The position numbers and the translations under genes are program-made. From Rhea pennata (Eukaryota; Chordata; Aves; Rheiformes; Rheidae), in contig NC_084677.1 in the NCBI RefSeq assembly GCF_028389875.1, forward strand, positions 12,752,017 through 12,816,016: DNA of 64,000 nucleotides. The letters run 5' to 3'. Shown here piece by piece: positions 1 through 25,200 of the stretch. The notes beneath the pieces are model-generated. The model saw only the letters and a program-made list of their open reading frames with translations. It ran no database searches and was not told where the DNA came from. Each line of letters begins with the position of its first letter. Position 1 is the first letter of the stretch.

Positions 1-79
1 TGTAGTATATTATACAAAGGATTATCCAGTTTAAAGTCAATGGACTTTTTACTCTTTAAAGGCCACAGATAAATGATGA

Positions 80-12643
<12,564 letters not shown>

Positions 12644-12696
12644 TAAAATCATGAAATCGCAAGACTATGTTTTTACCAGCCAAGTAAAGAAGATTC

Positions 12697-12739
12697 AAAA
12701 AGGAAAAAAAAAAGAAAAAAAAAAAAAAAAAAAAAAAAA
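12697..12739 (+). repeat. A-rich run in the FAM20C 3' UTR
   Basis: Nearly uninterrupted A's with a few G's lie about 55 bases after the stop codon. The run could cause internal oligo-dT priming, so 3'-end RNA data here may show a false poly(A) site. Confidence 0.9.
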
Positions 12740-13124
12740 GAAGTCTTGCAAAAGACTGTATATGCCACTTTGTGAATTCAGTGAATTCAGAAATGAGATA
12801 TAATTGTTCCAAAAGTAGGTAAAGTGTAGACTCTGCAAAGGATTAGTTCATTAAGATAAATAAGTCTAATGTGATGCTTTTCATTAGTACCTAAAAGAGA
12901 TTATGAAAAGATTCAGAATATGTTCAGATCACTGACAGACAACAGTCTGATAGCAAACCACCTCCTGTCCTTTTTGTATAGAAAGGAGGCCTTTACTTAA
13001 TATTTTGTATTTATATATGGTATATCTACGAAATCCAGACCTACCTACCAAATTTAACTAAAGAGGGACAGCATAGTTCTGTGACTCACACTTTATTTGT
13101 GGTGACAGTCCACTTAGCATTGTG

Positions 13125-13206
13125 TTAACCCTTTAAGTGCTCTAATTCACTGTATCTTATTTAAATTGAATGCTTTTTTTCAGCTACTCAGCATTTAAAG
13201 GGTTAA
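13125..13206 (+). promoter_or_regulatory. Inverted repeat (putative RNA hairpin) in the FAM20C 3' UTR
   Basis: TTAACCCTTTAAGTGCT at 13125-13141 is the reverse complement of AGCATTTAAAGGGTTAA at 13190-13206 except for one position. In RNA that position is a G-U wobble, so all 17 pairs can form around a 48-base loop. Its function is unknown. Confidence 0.6.
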
Positions 13207-13429
13207 GGCATTACAAACTTTTAAAGGCAAAAAGAAATAATAATACCACCATGGTTACCAGAAGGGAATTTCATTAACTGTTCATTGACAGGAATACTTG
13301 AATGTTGGTTTTACAAAGTGATGTAAAATGACAAGTTGTACTATTTATCCATAAGGAGGTAGCAGCTCTTATCTTTCTAGACTATCATAGCTGAGCTGCT
13401 ACTTTTCAACTTTGCTTTTGATAGTTTTG

Positions 13430-13437
13430 TGTAAATA
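13430..13437 (+). promoter_or_regulatory. Pumilio-type UGUAAAUA site
   Basis: TGTAAATA matches the PUF-family consensus UGUANAUA and lies in the 3' UTR about 90 bases before the poly(A) signal. The match is exact, but a short motif like this can occur by chance. Confidence 0.45.
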
Positions 13438-13528
13438 TATACATATATGGGTAAAAAGCTGCTTTCAGCAGCTCTAGGCTTACTTTTGCAGCATTTTTGT
13501 GGAATTGTTTGCAACGTGGTAAAAGTGC

Positions 13529-13534
13529 AATAAA
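13529..13534 (+). terminator. FAM20C poly(A) signal AATAAA
   Basis: This is the first canonical AATAAA after the FAM20C stop codon, followed within 20-30 bases by a TG-containing stretch. It is the probable end of the transcript. Confidence 0.7.
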
Positions 13535-13560
13535 GATATGGCAAAATGTGTAGCCATCAT

Positions 13561-14775
13561 GTCTAAATGGATTCATTTTTCATTGCAAAGCTTGTTCAGA
13601 GAAAAGCTATATACAGCAGCCAAATATTTCAGAAGTAGTTGTTTAAATTGTCACCCCATTTTGCAGCAATAGAAAATAGAGCTAAAGCTCAAAAGAGAAT
13701 TGCTGATTAACATACAACTCTGACAAGGACCATGGTGTTGAAAATGGCTAAGCTTTCTTATGAAAACACTGTTTTGACTGTCATTTCAGCATGTCTTCCT
13801 CTTGCAATTGTAGCTGTAGAAACAAGCTGTATAGCAACACCTCTAGAAGATTATGGCTTGACACACTGCCCAGACTATTTAGATGCTTCAGTTCCTCTAA
13901 CTTGGGTAATAAAAGCCTTTGCTCAGTCTAGGAAATCTCAGCCTAAGTTAAGTAAAAACATAGTTTGGTCAACCAAACAATTTTACACCATGTACAGTTG
14001 AGCTTGTGTAATATGTGTGGAGACTTTCGGCCTGAAAGCAGTATATAAATTGAACAAGTGGCTGTATTTGACTTGCAAAAACACAGTGTTGTGCAGAAGG
14101 AGCCTCTCATTCCTGTTTTGGGTGGAAGAGAGAATTTATTATGACAACATCCATCACAGCCATACTTCAAAGCTGTCGTTTGTTGCATTTTATATCTTTC
14201 TTTTCAAGGACTTAAAAGCATAGACTTTAAAAACTTGTAGCTGGCTAGACTAAAATGTAAGCATTTCAGCACAACCTAGCAGCATTAAATTTATGAGTAA
14301 AAATAAGTTGTTATATAGCCTCATTTACTTAGCCTGATATATTGTAACTGAAAAATTTGCGTTTTACTACCGTTGTAGTAAAAGGCATTTCCGACTCACC
14401 TGACTCACATACATGGAAGATGATAGTTGTGCAGTCTGAGGTGTACTATCCATGAACTGAGAAAATTCCTGTTTCACCTCATGGCTTCTTCACTTACAGA
14501 CTGAAGGAGGTGAAAGATGTGGTACAGAGGATGTTCTCTGCAGCGTGGAGCTTGCGCTGCAGCAGTCTCTCCCAGCCAGCCTAAAAGCCCAAGATGTGAG
14601 ACTGTAAAAAGGTTAAATGGACAGTATGTATCTATCTGTATTCATAGCCCCTGAGGAGTTACAAGGAGAATAATTGCAAGTCCTCACACTTTCCTTCCCT
14701 CAGCAAACTCTTAATTTGTCTTACCTGTTTTATCCTCAAACGAGCAATGCCTGACTGTGATTTTCCCACAGGTGT

Positions 14776-14823
<48 letters not shown>

Positions 14824-17800
14824 CCTTCTTCTTCACTGTGAGATTGTGCCAGGACAAGGAGCAGGAAGGGACTGGCCAGAACCTTCCAGGGATGAGTGAA
14901 GGGTTTGTAAAACCCTTCCACTAGGGCAGCTCTGCTTTTCATTTGGGGATCAGGTCAGTCAGGGGCTCTAGGCCTAGAAACCTGATTTTGCTGTGGGAAT
15001 ACAGCTCTTGGCAGATTCTTAGCTTAGTCATCAGAGGAGGATCAAATATAGCAGTGCTCTTCTCTCTTCAGAAGCTGAGTTGTTAGTCAGGAGCTCCTGG
15101 CAGCTAGGTTCAAGCTAAAGGTCTTTGCAGAAGGCTGCTCGATCAAGAAGAGGGCTGTGGCGATAGAGTCACTCTTTTGAATCTTATTCTGAGTGTCTAT
15201 ATGCTAAACTAGTACTGTTTGTGTAGACTCTTTAACGAAGGATAACTTGCCTTTGCTGTATGGTAATCAGCTCTGAAGGATCTCTGTTTTCTTTCTTTTC
15301 CTGAACTCTGATGCCTATGCTTATAAGTTGTCCATGCTACAAGTCTTTCCAATCATGTAAAAACTCCCTTCAGTTCGTATAAACAGAGAAATCCTGGGCT
15401 GCCTTCAGTCCTAAAGTAAATGTACATAAAAACTGAAGAAGGGGCTTCTGTCTGGGATGAGATATGGGAACCTCTTGGAAGAAGAGAGGAGTTAGCTGAG
15501 AAGCTGGGAGAGGTTTCCTTTCCCCCAGCCTCCACTGAGTATTTGGGTTCACGCTGCCTGGTAGCTAGAACTTTGACTCATACTAATTTTCTAGATATGT
15601 GGGAAGGAAAATGGTTATTGCCTTATTCCAATACTTCTTTTCTCTTTAGATAAGGGTGAGCGGTCATGACAGAAGGGAAATCAGAGAACAGAAGCAAGCT
15701 CTTAGCTGCCTTTCTGCTCCTGGGGTTAAGGCAGCCTTCAGAACAGCTTGATACAGCCAGGGGTAGGGGCAAATCTCTGCTAGCCAGTACTCTGAGCTAG
15801 GATCTGGCCTCAGTTTCCTCTACTGGAAACCTGACTTTTTTATGAGCTTTTAGGCGAACAAAGGACTCTTGCTCTCACAGAGTGAAATGCATTCTCCTGC
15901 AGTCAACAGGAGCTTTCTAAGCTATTTTGTCAGTATTTAAAATTTGAGGCTCACTTTGCACAGGGACAGCTTGTTCTTGGTGAGCTCTTAGGGAGAGCAT
16001 CATGCGCTTGTGTGGAGGTTGTTCACTTCAGCGTGCACGTGTGACTACCAGATTACCACAGCAAGAGACGATAGCTCTGAAAGGGTTGTCACTGTGTATT
16101 AGGTCAATAATCCATGAACTAAGAAGGATTAACATGATGCAGTGTAACATCTCTTTAGGAGTCCTACATATCTACCAGGCAAAAAGATTCACTCTAAGAA
16201 GATAAATAAATGCCAGAATCCAATTGGTTTCTCTCCAGTTCTCAAAAATGTGTCAACATCTAGACAATAATATACCAAGAAATCTGAAGTAGTCTGTCAG
16301 GGGCATAAAGCATTCAGCAAAATAAATATAGTTTGCAAAATAAATAACAGATGAACTAGATAACATACTTCTAAAAGCACCTAATCACGACTGTATCTGA
16401 CAGCCTAGAATAGCTTACTGTATTCTCCTGAGTAATTCAAATAAGAAACCCATTTTGTTTTGCTATTTTTCTGTTATTTAAGCATCAAGGAAAATTCACA
16501 TAAATTAAAAAAAAGCTGTCATTGTTTGAGTTGGATATTGCTGTTGTGATCAGCACTGGGCAGAGCCCCTGATACGCGAGCTCTAAGCCTGAAGGCAATT
16601 GCAGTGCAAGCAACATCATGACATGTTGTGCAGGAGCAAGAAGTCTGGGATTTCAGTGCACTTGCAAAATTGCTATCCTTGGAGGCTGAACTGCAAGCAA
16701 ACCTGTCTTTGGGGGTTTTAGAGGGAGGAATGTCCAAAGGATATTCTGGTTTCTGCTAGTGGGCCCATACATGGTTATGAGGTACCTATGGGTCTGGAGG
16801 GGACCTCTTCGCGACGCAATCCTGCCCTCTTCCATTGCAGGTAGCTGTGTCAGCCCCTCATAATATGTCCAAATTCTGCTTGAAGACTGTCCCTGCTTCA
16901 AGGCTACTGAGGCCCTAGCATAATTGTAATGATTTACTAGCTAGGAGCTGGGCATATATTTTAAAACCTCGACAGTTTGCATCCTGATGGAGCAAACTTT
17001 TTTCTAGCACTGAATATATGACTGCAAAATGTATTTTCCAGAAATTATTCCAGGTATCAGCTGTTTCTATGGATATTCTTGCCAGTAACCTCATTTACTA
17101 AAATATCTGTGGTCCAACGAGCAGAAATGAACATAAACAAGGATAATTCTTTTTAAGCTGTAAAGTGAGTACTTGAGGAAAATGTTCAGTCTTCTGGGAC
17201 AAGTTATCACATGGAATTTCATATTTTTACCAATTAGAAGCTGTTGGGTCTTCTTGGAGATATTTTTTACACTATACCTGTAAAAGTGATTCATGGGTAG
17301 CCTCCAGCCATAACTCAGACTGTGACCAGACCAGACTGAATTATCTATTTGTTTCTACATTTGCATCAGTAAAGTACTCATCCAATGTTCTGGGAACTGT
17401 TTGGAAAAAATTAAATGCATTCAATTTGGTAAGTCAAAAAAACTAAAGACAGGTCAGCTCTATCAAAAAACGAAGGCTATTGATTTGACAGTTATAGTAC
17501 CTCTTCCTCCAGTGCAGAGTCAGTGCAAAAGTCTGTGGTCTGTGGATCATCTTCAAGAGCTGCTGAAACATATGTTGTTGGCTGCTCCCTCTTGTTTTTA
17601 AAGATATAAAATACTTTTCAAGTTTTTCCATTTTTGCAGTTTTGATGCAGCTGACATGAGGAAGTAAGGGGGGGGGTGAACAGGATGGGAAGATTGCCTG
17701 CATTTGTATCCAGTCAACCACATGAAGTCTACCACACATGCCAGAAGATCAGCTTTCCTCCTGCAAATGACCCTTAACGCTGAGCAGCCACTGTCACTTG

Positions 17801-20800
17801 TCAGCAATAGCATGGATTATGATTTAAATCTTGCTCAGATATGGACCTGAACCTAGCAGCTAGCATATGGAATTGGCAGCTTGAGCAGAATATCTCAGAA
17901 TCTGAAGTGTCAGATCAGAACCTCTCTGCATTTATAAATATGAGAATCTGGGTCACATTGTGCATTGGCCACAGTAAATGAATGACATTAGGGTCCCTAC
18001 ATAAACTCCTCTGCCACTTATTCTGGAAAGGTGCTCACTGATTGATAGACACATGTACAAGAACACCTACGTGTTTTACTTGACCCTGACATCACTTCAG
18101 AATACATCTCAGGATGACTCAAGATAGATCCTACTAGAAAGACACACACTTTAAAAACTCATTCCTCCAACTGTTGGTGCTGTCCTAATGCCAACCATGT
18201 GTCACTCCAGGGGCGGTTTCCGGTCTGCTGAAATACAGTGATCTTTGCACATCCACAAAACTTGGTGGAGCACCTGGATGCCTGCAGAAGGTTTCAAGCG
18301 AAAACTGCAATATGTATGCATCTTCAGAATCCTCATACACAGTCAAATGACAAATGAAAGTTAAAGCTGTCAGCAAGATGGAAGCAATGCAGCTATGGAA
18401 GCCCAAATGGGGAAAAAAAACCCCCAAAACTACAAAGGTAAGTTGATTCTCAAATCCTTCTTGTAGATACTGATGGTATCTAAGGTGGTAACTAAGGTGG
18501 TACTTGTAAACTAAGCAAACTGGGCTATCCAAAATTGCAAATGGCTTTCTATCCAGCATATCCTGCTTAGTCCTTCAACATCAAGATTTGTGCAATGTCT
18601 TTTAGTTGCACCCAGAATCTTTGCTGCAGGCAGAACTTTATAAATAGTAAAGATGAAATGCTTCTCTGGTTAGTCCATTGAGTGAAGTTTGCATCATTTT
18701 CCAGATCAAATCAGAACTCTTTCTGCTGATTTTTAAACAACTCCTTCCTAATCAGCGAAGTCAGTGAGAGTTTTACAGAAACAGAATTTAGATCCATTAT
18801 CTTCCTTGACTGCCCCATTTACAGTTGAATAGTCTCTCTGACTTTCTCATGAGTTTCTTAGCTATTAGCTTAAATAATTTATTATTATTGTTTGTCTTTT
18901 CTCTAGATTGCTAGTTGTTTGCTTCATTGAATTGCACTGGATTTCCATTTTTAATGGGTGCTTTTTTGGCCTGAATAAACTCCTGAATTCATTATTCAGG
19001 AATGCCTCAGAACTGAGGCATCTAAAGCTGAGTCTTTGCATTGTAATTGCAGCTTCATTTAAATACTGGCAGTAGCATTTAGAATCAACTATTTGCCACA
19101 AATTTCTTTATGTTGGTCATTCTGCAGAGCACTCACTTTCTGACCGATTGGTTACACTCCTTTTATGGAACCATTTTTTCCTCTGTAGCCCCATTATAAG
19201 AGTGTATCCAACTGCTTTATTTTCACTGTCCCTCTGAGAGCTGGATTTGAGGACGCTATTTGCAGTAGCTGGACCTGCAGGGCTGGAGACCCTGCCTTGT
19301 GTATGTACAAGAGCCTTGCTGAACATTGTTCCTTGCATTCAGTGTAGCAAAACCCTTCTCTTCTTCATCAGAAAGACTGCAAGTAACATTGGCATACCCC
19401 ATTTGTCAGACATAAGATGAAAAGATTCTTGTTGATTCAGTGCTTACAAACCCTCCCAATTTCAAATTTTTACCTAGAAGGTTGCACTAAAACTGAGTGT
19501 TTGGACCTTCTCAGGATTGCTCCAACACAAAGGTGCTTGGAGCGGGTGGTTCTGCCACTGTGGCTGATGTGCCGTTTTCCTCCCTTAGGAACAAGTGAAG
19601 CAAAGAAGGATACTAAAGGTTGAGGCATCTGAGTCCCACTGAGCCCTTGCTGTCCTAAAGGCTGTTAGCAGGCAGGGTAAATAAGGTAAGGAGCCCATTG
19701 CATCTTCAAGTTTGGTGCAAGAAACACATAGAGATTCCTTTGTCTGAAGAAGCTGAGAAAAGGGAGGACAGGCTAGAAAACCTGTGTCACGATTTGCCAG
19801 TGAATAAACAGGTTTTTTTGGTGTTCAGACTGTGTGGTATCCCACCGCAGGCATTTTCACCTCTTTAAAAGCCAATAGCAAGTTCAAACTGACAGGGCTA
19901 TCCCAGCCAGGCCCTCTCGTTCATCAGAAATGCTCAGAATTTTCTTGCTAGAGGATCTAATCTAGTGAAGTTAATGGAAACACTCCTAGTGATTCCAAAG
20001 CTCTTTGGAGCCAGCCCACTGCAGCCGCAGAGGGTTGCAGACCAGTGGTACCTAACTGCTCCCTTGAGCTTTTAAAAAACATTGTTGAAACAAGGATGTT
20101 AAAAATTAAAAGAGCTGATGGTTCTGATCAGCATTTTATTTAACCTGGTGATGGTATCTGTGGTTTCCTGTTAAACAGTGACCCCTTAGCTGTTTGCATG
20201 GGATTCAGTTTTGCAACAAGTGAAAATAAATGTTATCAGGCAATAATAAATGATAAATAAATAAGTAGGTCTTTTGGTCCTATATAGTCTGCAAAGAGAA
20301 TACGAACCAGCTGGCAGATTACCACATACTTATGAGAGCATCTCACTGTTATTGCAGCATCCTAACTCAAGTTTATCACGCTTGTTCAGCATTTTAACAA
20401 GTCCAAATGCTCATTTAGCAGGTCTCCACCTTTGCAGCACAGACTGGATAATTTAGCCGTTGAGTGCTGGAGGCTCGTAGGTAAGAGCACCCAACAGCAG
20501 CCTGACAGCCTGTTCATCCTGTCTTCCCCTACACTGCTGGAAGCTGTGGTGAATGGACAGATCAGGTACCACTTCAGCCAGGCTACGAGCTGCTTGTTCA
20601 TCTCTCAGCCTTCAGAGGACGAAGGAGTTTTCCTTTGCAGCGATTCACCCAAACCTTCACGATAGGGCAGAGTGGGTTAACTGTGCTATGTGCACGTTCT
20701 AGGTCAATCATTCAGTTTGCAGCCTTCAGCGCCAAGGTGCAGGCATACAAAGAGCAGCAATCTCTCACTGAGATACCGACCATCAGAGCTGCAGTCATTA

Positions 20801-23800
20801 AGCCAGAATCCAAGTAAGCATAAACAGTGATACACAGCTAGGAAACATATTTAAATAGGACCACTATTCAAATAAAGGGAAAGAGTTCAGAGGTCTGCAA
20901 TGCATATGCATTGGTTAGTGCTAAAGAGTCCTATCACCACACCTTCTGTGCTGCATTAGCTTAATAACTTTTTTCCCAAAAAGAACACATTGTCCCTACT
21001 GCATTACCCTATTACCAGACACTCGGTGTTTAGCTTTTAGCTTTAAATGAAGTCGTTAGGAGGACAATAATGACTATCCATTAGCATCTGCTTATAAACT
21101 TTGCTTTAAGGAAAATACTGGCTATCTCAATCTGTTAGCAAATACGCAGTTCATAATGGTACTACCAAATATTTAAAAACAGGCATACAATACTTGCACA
21201 GCCCTCTTACTAGTGCTAAAACTACAATAAGAGCTGGTGCTATCTTCCTGGAAAACTGATCCCATTCGAGTGTTCAGAGGTCTTGGTGCAAAATGATCAG
21301 GTGTGGAGCAGGTTTTGGAAGACTGTGGAAAGAGCATGATTTGTTTCTAACTGAAGTAAGTCATGCCAATTGGATGCACAGACAGGGGTTCAAAAGAGGG
21401 AAGCAGCTGAATCTGGGAAGTCTGGATTTAGTGCCGTTGGCCATAAGTGCATTACAGTAATAGGGACAGAAATAACCTGTGTGGAGCACTTCCCAAAGCC
21501 AACTTGAAAACTGAATCTGTAGCATTACAGAAGACCACCTACAGCATGAGAGGCTTTAAAAAAAGGCTAGCTTACGGGTTGCCGAGCAACTTGGAAGAGA
21601 GAAGACAACTGTTTTCTGCAGTTGCTGAGCCTAATCCAGGCCCATGGCTCTTCCCACCAGGTGGACTGGGTCACAAAGGATATAAAACTTTTCTCTGCAC
21701 GTTTTTAATACCTGAGCTCTGCAGAGGGGAGGAGAGGAGTCGAAGTGTGAGCTTGGGGGGATGTTAGCAAGACTTCTAGCAAACATATGTATAACCAAGG
21801 CAACCTTTTGCCAGACTGTCACTAAGACTTTTCCAGCTCATCTATGAGGTCATTAGCTCTCCTGAAGGCTTTCTAGCATCAGAATTATACTGGAAAGTAC
21901 TATATTTCTAGAACTATCTTCTGAGTCATTGAAGGTGTAATGAAAGCTCATGATTTGGTTCATTTGAGCAAAATAGTTTTCAGGAAAGAATAATATCCGA
22001 GTCCTAGACATTTGAGCCAATACTGATGTAGGTTACCATGTTTATCACTGCTATTTTAGACTTCACTTAATTTAAAAAACAGTAATTGGCAAAATGTATT
22101 TGGAAATGCAGTTTTTGGAGGTAGCAAAATAAGGGGAGCCTGGATAATCTCCCTCCCTTGCATTTCTCAAGGCAACTGTCCTACAGCATTTTTCCCGTAC
22201 TCTCTCAATCAGGGAATTTACTATGGGGAGCTGCGTTTTCTCCTCACTCTGCAACATGTTCTAATTTATAGGATGAGATTTGTGATAATTGAGTTTGGAG
22301 CTGAATGCTGAGCCTTTTCTATATCCCCTGGGGTTTTTCTGGGAACAAGATGGATTGCCCAGTATGTTTCAAGCAAAAAATAATGAATGAATAAATAAAT
22401 ACATGAATAACAGCATGCCTCATTTTGCCTAGCTCTTGGAGATAGAGGAAGCTAATTCTTTAAGTATCAGGAATGTGCTTATTATGCAAAATGGCAGAGC
22501 AGATGTACATATTCATAATAAATGTATTAAAAATCTCATTTTAGCTCCTAGAGGACAAGTGCAACTGCAAAACTGGGTGCAATTATATTTATCTTCCCAC
22601 CTATGGTGCATTCGTATTTGAATATTTGTTTGAGCTGGCTGTATCTAGAGGCACGGAGTTTCCTGCGACTGAAAAAAGCAAATTATTAAGACCACCAGCC
22701 TACGTTACTTGAGACTGGTGGCCCGATCCAAGGTGCCCTGAAGCCAGGAGAAAGGCTTCTGCTGAGCTCAGCTGGCTTTGAATCCAGACAAGGGTAGGTC
22801 TCCTGTGCAGCAATTGTGAAACAGGTGATGAGAGCAACGCAAAAGAGCAGAGGACACAATTCAAGTGGGGCTATTCATCACAGCTATCACTTAATCAAAC
22901 TAAAATGATGCGCTGGTAATTGAATGTCCTTGTAATGACGGCACAGAACAGAGCTAAAGCCCTGGGTAGGGTCCTTTTCACACGCAAAAATAAATCAGAG
23001 AAGTAGTCTGCTGTAGGGAAAGAGATTAATCTTGGATATGAGCATGAACACTAGCGGAAATAAGTGTTGCTCTTGAGACCGTTGGTCTATGCCTGACTGC
23101 GGTATTATGTTTAGTGGTTGTAAATGGAAGAAGCTGATCCTTTGCACTCTCATAGTGGCATTAAAGGCTTCTGAATCTCTAAATGCCCATATAAAATATT
23201 TTTATTTAAAACCTGTGATGGCAAATCCTAGCTGGCTCTAAGACAGCAACTTCAGCAAAGATTTTCTTTTTATTTTTTGCTTTTTCCTCATCAAACTTTC
23301 ATAATATTAAGATGACAAAGAACTAAAATAAAGGTGGAGATGCAAAAACTGAACATCTGGAATATGATCTCATCCAGGCCACAAAGATGGAAAAAGTATT
23401 CCTCTGGAAATTCAGCAGCAAGATTATCCTAAGACATATATAAAACTCTTCTTAATTAACATTAAAAGTGGGATCTGTACTTTTTTCTTGAAATCCCAAT
23501 CACCACACCATCTGGAAAAGTATAACAACTTTTGAAAAAATGAAAGCAAGTAGAATGAAAATAGGACTCCAAAGACCAAACAGTAAATGAGTAGGGAGGA
23601 GAAAAGTATTTTCACAAGGGAAAAATTAACAAGAGCAGCAAAAAATAAAATGCTGAAAATGTTCATAAATGTGTCTAATTTTTAAAAAAGTCACTTTACT
23701 ATGTTTTAACTAAAAACTAAACTCTTCACTTAATTCTTGCCTATTCTAATCTAGTCTGCTCAGACTGTCATACTCCTATCATTATTAGAGAATTTGGACA

Positions 23801-24960
23801 CTTTCCAGCACTACATTAAGTGACTGACATCTGTTATAGGTGCTTTTCCTCAGGAATGAAATATGCATGTGGTGAAGCATGTATTTCAGTGTTGATTTTT
23901 TTTCCCCTCCTTTTAAATGATCCTGTTACTCTGCTTCCACTATAAAAGGCAGAGTTCAAAAAGTAGCCCTTCCATTTTAGGATTAGAGGAGAAAGCAGCA
24001 GGGTTTCTGGTGGACCCTTTATCTGCAGGAACACAGTCCACAATCTTAGACCAGTCTGTGGGAAAGATCTGCCTCCTGCAGAGCTGAATGCTGCCCTTAA
24101 AGACAACTATTTTGCCAGAGCTGCTGCTTGCTTATTCTAGGGTGCTATGTAATATGTATCAGCTGAAAATCTGCTTTTAAAGCTTTGGTGAGACAGGATT
24201 AATTGCAAATAGTTTGGCACTGCAGGTTCCCACTTGGCTCCGTTTTTCTCAGACACATACTGTGTGTAATCTGAAGCAAGCACTTATTTCATATTTCTTT
24301 TGCAGTAACAATAATAATTCTTAGTCTTTTCTCTTTTCTCTCTAGCAAGCAAGTTAATAACTACATCTGCTGTTGTGTTATCACTAAAATAAGTACAATT
24401 TCATACTGTGAAATTTGAGATGATTTTAATTTTAGTAACAAGTGTACAGTTAAAAGCTAAAAGCAGACAAATCAAAATCCAGCATTGTGAACAGTATAAA
24501 ATTCAACATTTGATCTAATTTTATTTGAGATGGGTGTTAAAATCTAAGAACCACCAGACAATGCAGTAAGACTGCTAGTTAATTATATGCAGACAAGAAT
24601 CTGTGTTAATATATGCCAGGATTATCATAAATGCATCCAGAAAGAACATAAAACAATATTAGTTGCAATAATGAGGAGAGCAACCCCACTTGGAATAGGA
24701 ATAATAAAAAAAAAAAAAAAAAGCGCTTCTGGGCTATTTTTATTTCTGTAAGGGAGACTTTTGCAAGTGTTTTCATCCTCTTTAGTATACAAGAGGAAAG
24801 GCTGTCTGCTTTCCAAGATTTAATGAGCAACTCTTTTGAATACCAGGTGCTTTAATGAACATGGAGTCAGTGGAAAGTCATATTCTTCCAAACTGCAAGA
24901 AAATACAGCTCACAGAACAGCACAGTGTCATGTGCAAGGCTATGACTGAGGAATACAAAA
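13561..24960. other. Intergenic stretch downstream of FAM20C, no gene recognised
   Basis: About 11 kb of A+T-rich sequence lies after the FAM20C poly(A) signal. Open frames here are short, begin at arbitrary ATGs and match no family I recognise. The longest minus-strand one, 18185-18559, has no domain-like pattern. Visible content is simple repeats: a 46-base T run at 14778-14823, a short G run at 17668-17676, AATA/AATG units near 22384-22402 and an A run at about 24706-24722. Confidence 0.6.
14778..14823. repeat. Long T homopolymer
   Basis: About 46 uninterrupted T's could be the poly(A) tail of an old minus-strand retrocopy, but the sequence to its right (14824 onward) resembles no gene I recognise. 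Confidence 0.9.
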
Positions 24961-24978
24961 GCAGGGTCTTCTCGTAGG

Positions 24979-25200
24979 ACTGTGAGGTTCACGAAGAGTC
25001 GTGACCTTTGAGGTGTTTAACCGGGTCTGGTTCGGCCCCATAAGGGGTCTGATGATTCGGGTTAAGCCCCGCGTCCCACTCTTGTTGGGTCTGCTGGGCC
25101 AAATCCTAATGTCTCTTGATTTGCACACAGGTATAAAATCCAGGGGAAGTTGTCACCAGGGACAGGTTGCACTAGCAAACATCTGAACCAGGGCGTTGGC
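24979..25200 (+). mobile_element. CpG-rich LTR-like fragment (possible solo LTR remnant)
   Basis: This block has far more CpG than its A+T-rich surroundings. It begins near TGTGAGGTTC, contains an imperfect inverted repeat at its left end (24985-24994 with 24999-25007), and has a TATAAAA box at 25132-25138 followed by sequence that could be a transcribed R/U5 region. That order resembles an endogenous-retrovirus LTR. I see no second LTR, primer-binding site or gag/pol/env reading frames. A tRNA-derived SINE is an alternative because GGTTCGGCCCC loosely resembles a B box. Confidence 0.35.

Larger units (their letters stand above)
12644..13555 (+). other. FAM20C: FAM20C 3' untranslated region
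   Basis: It runs from the stop codon to just beyond the first AATAAA on this strand (13529-13534), giving a UTR of about 0.9 kb. It contains an A-rich run near the stop (12697-12739), a tandem GTGAATTCA pair (12772-12789), an inverted repeat that would form a 17-bp RNA stem (13125-13141 with 13190-13206) and a TGTAAATA Pumilio-type site. The exact cleavage point is inferred from the signal position only. Confidence 0.75.

Noticed and set aside
14736..14942. Minus-strand frame with a poly-Lys run
   Set aside because: Product of the 46-base T run only.
18185..18559. 124-codon minus-strand open frame with hydrophobic stretches
   Set aside because: No recognisable family, no promoter or poly(A) context, no repeat homology that I can name.
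24979..25200. tRNA gene suggested by GGTTCGGCCCC
   Set aside because: No matching A box, acceptor stem or anticodon arm could be drawn around it.
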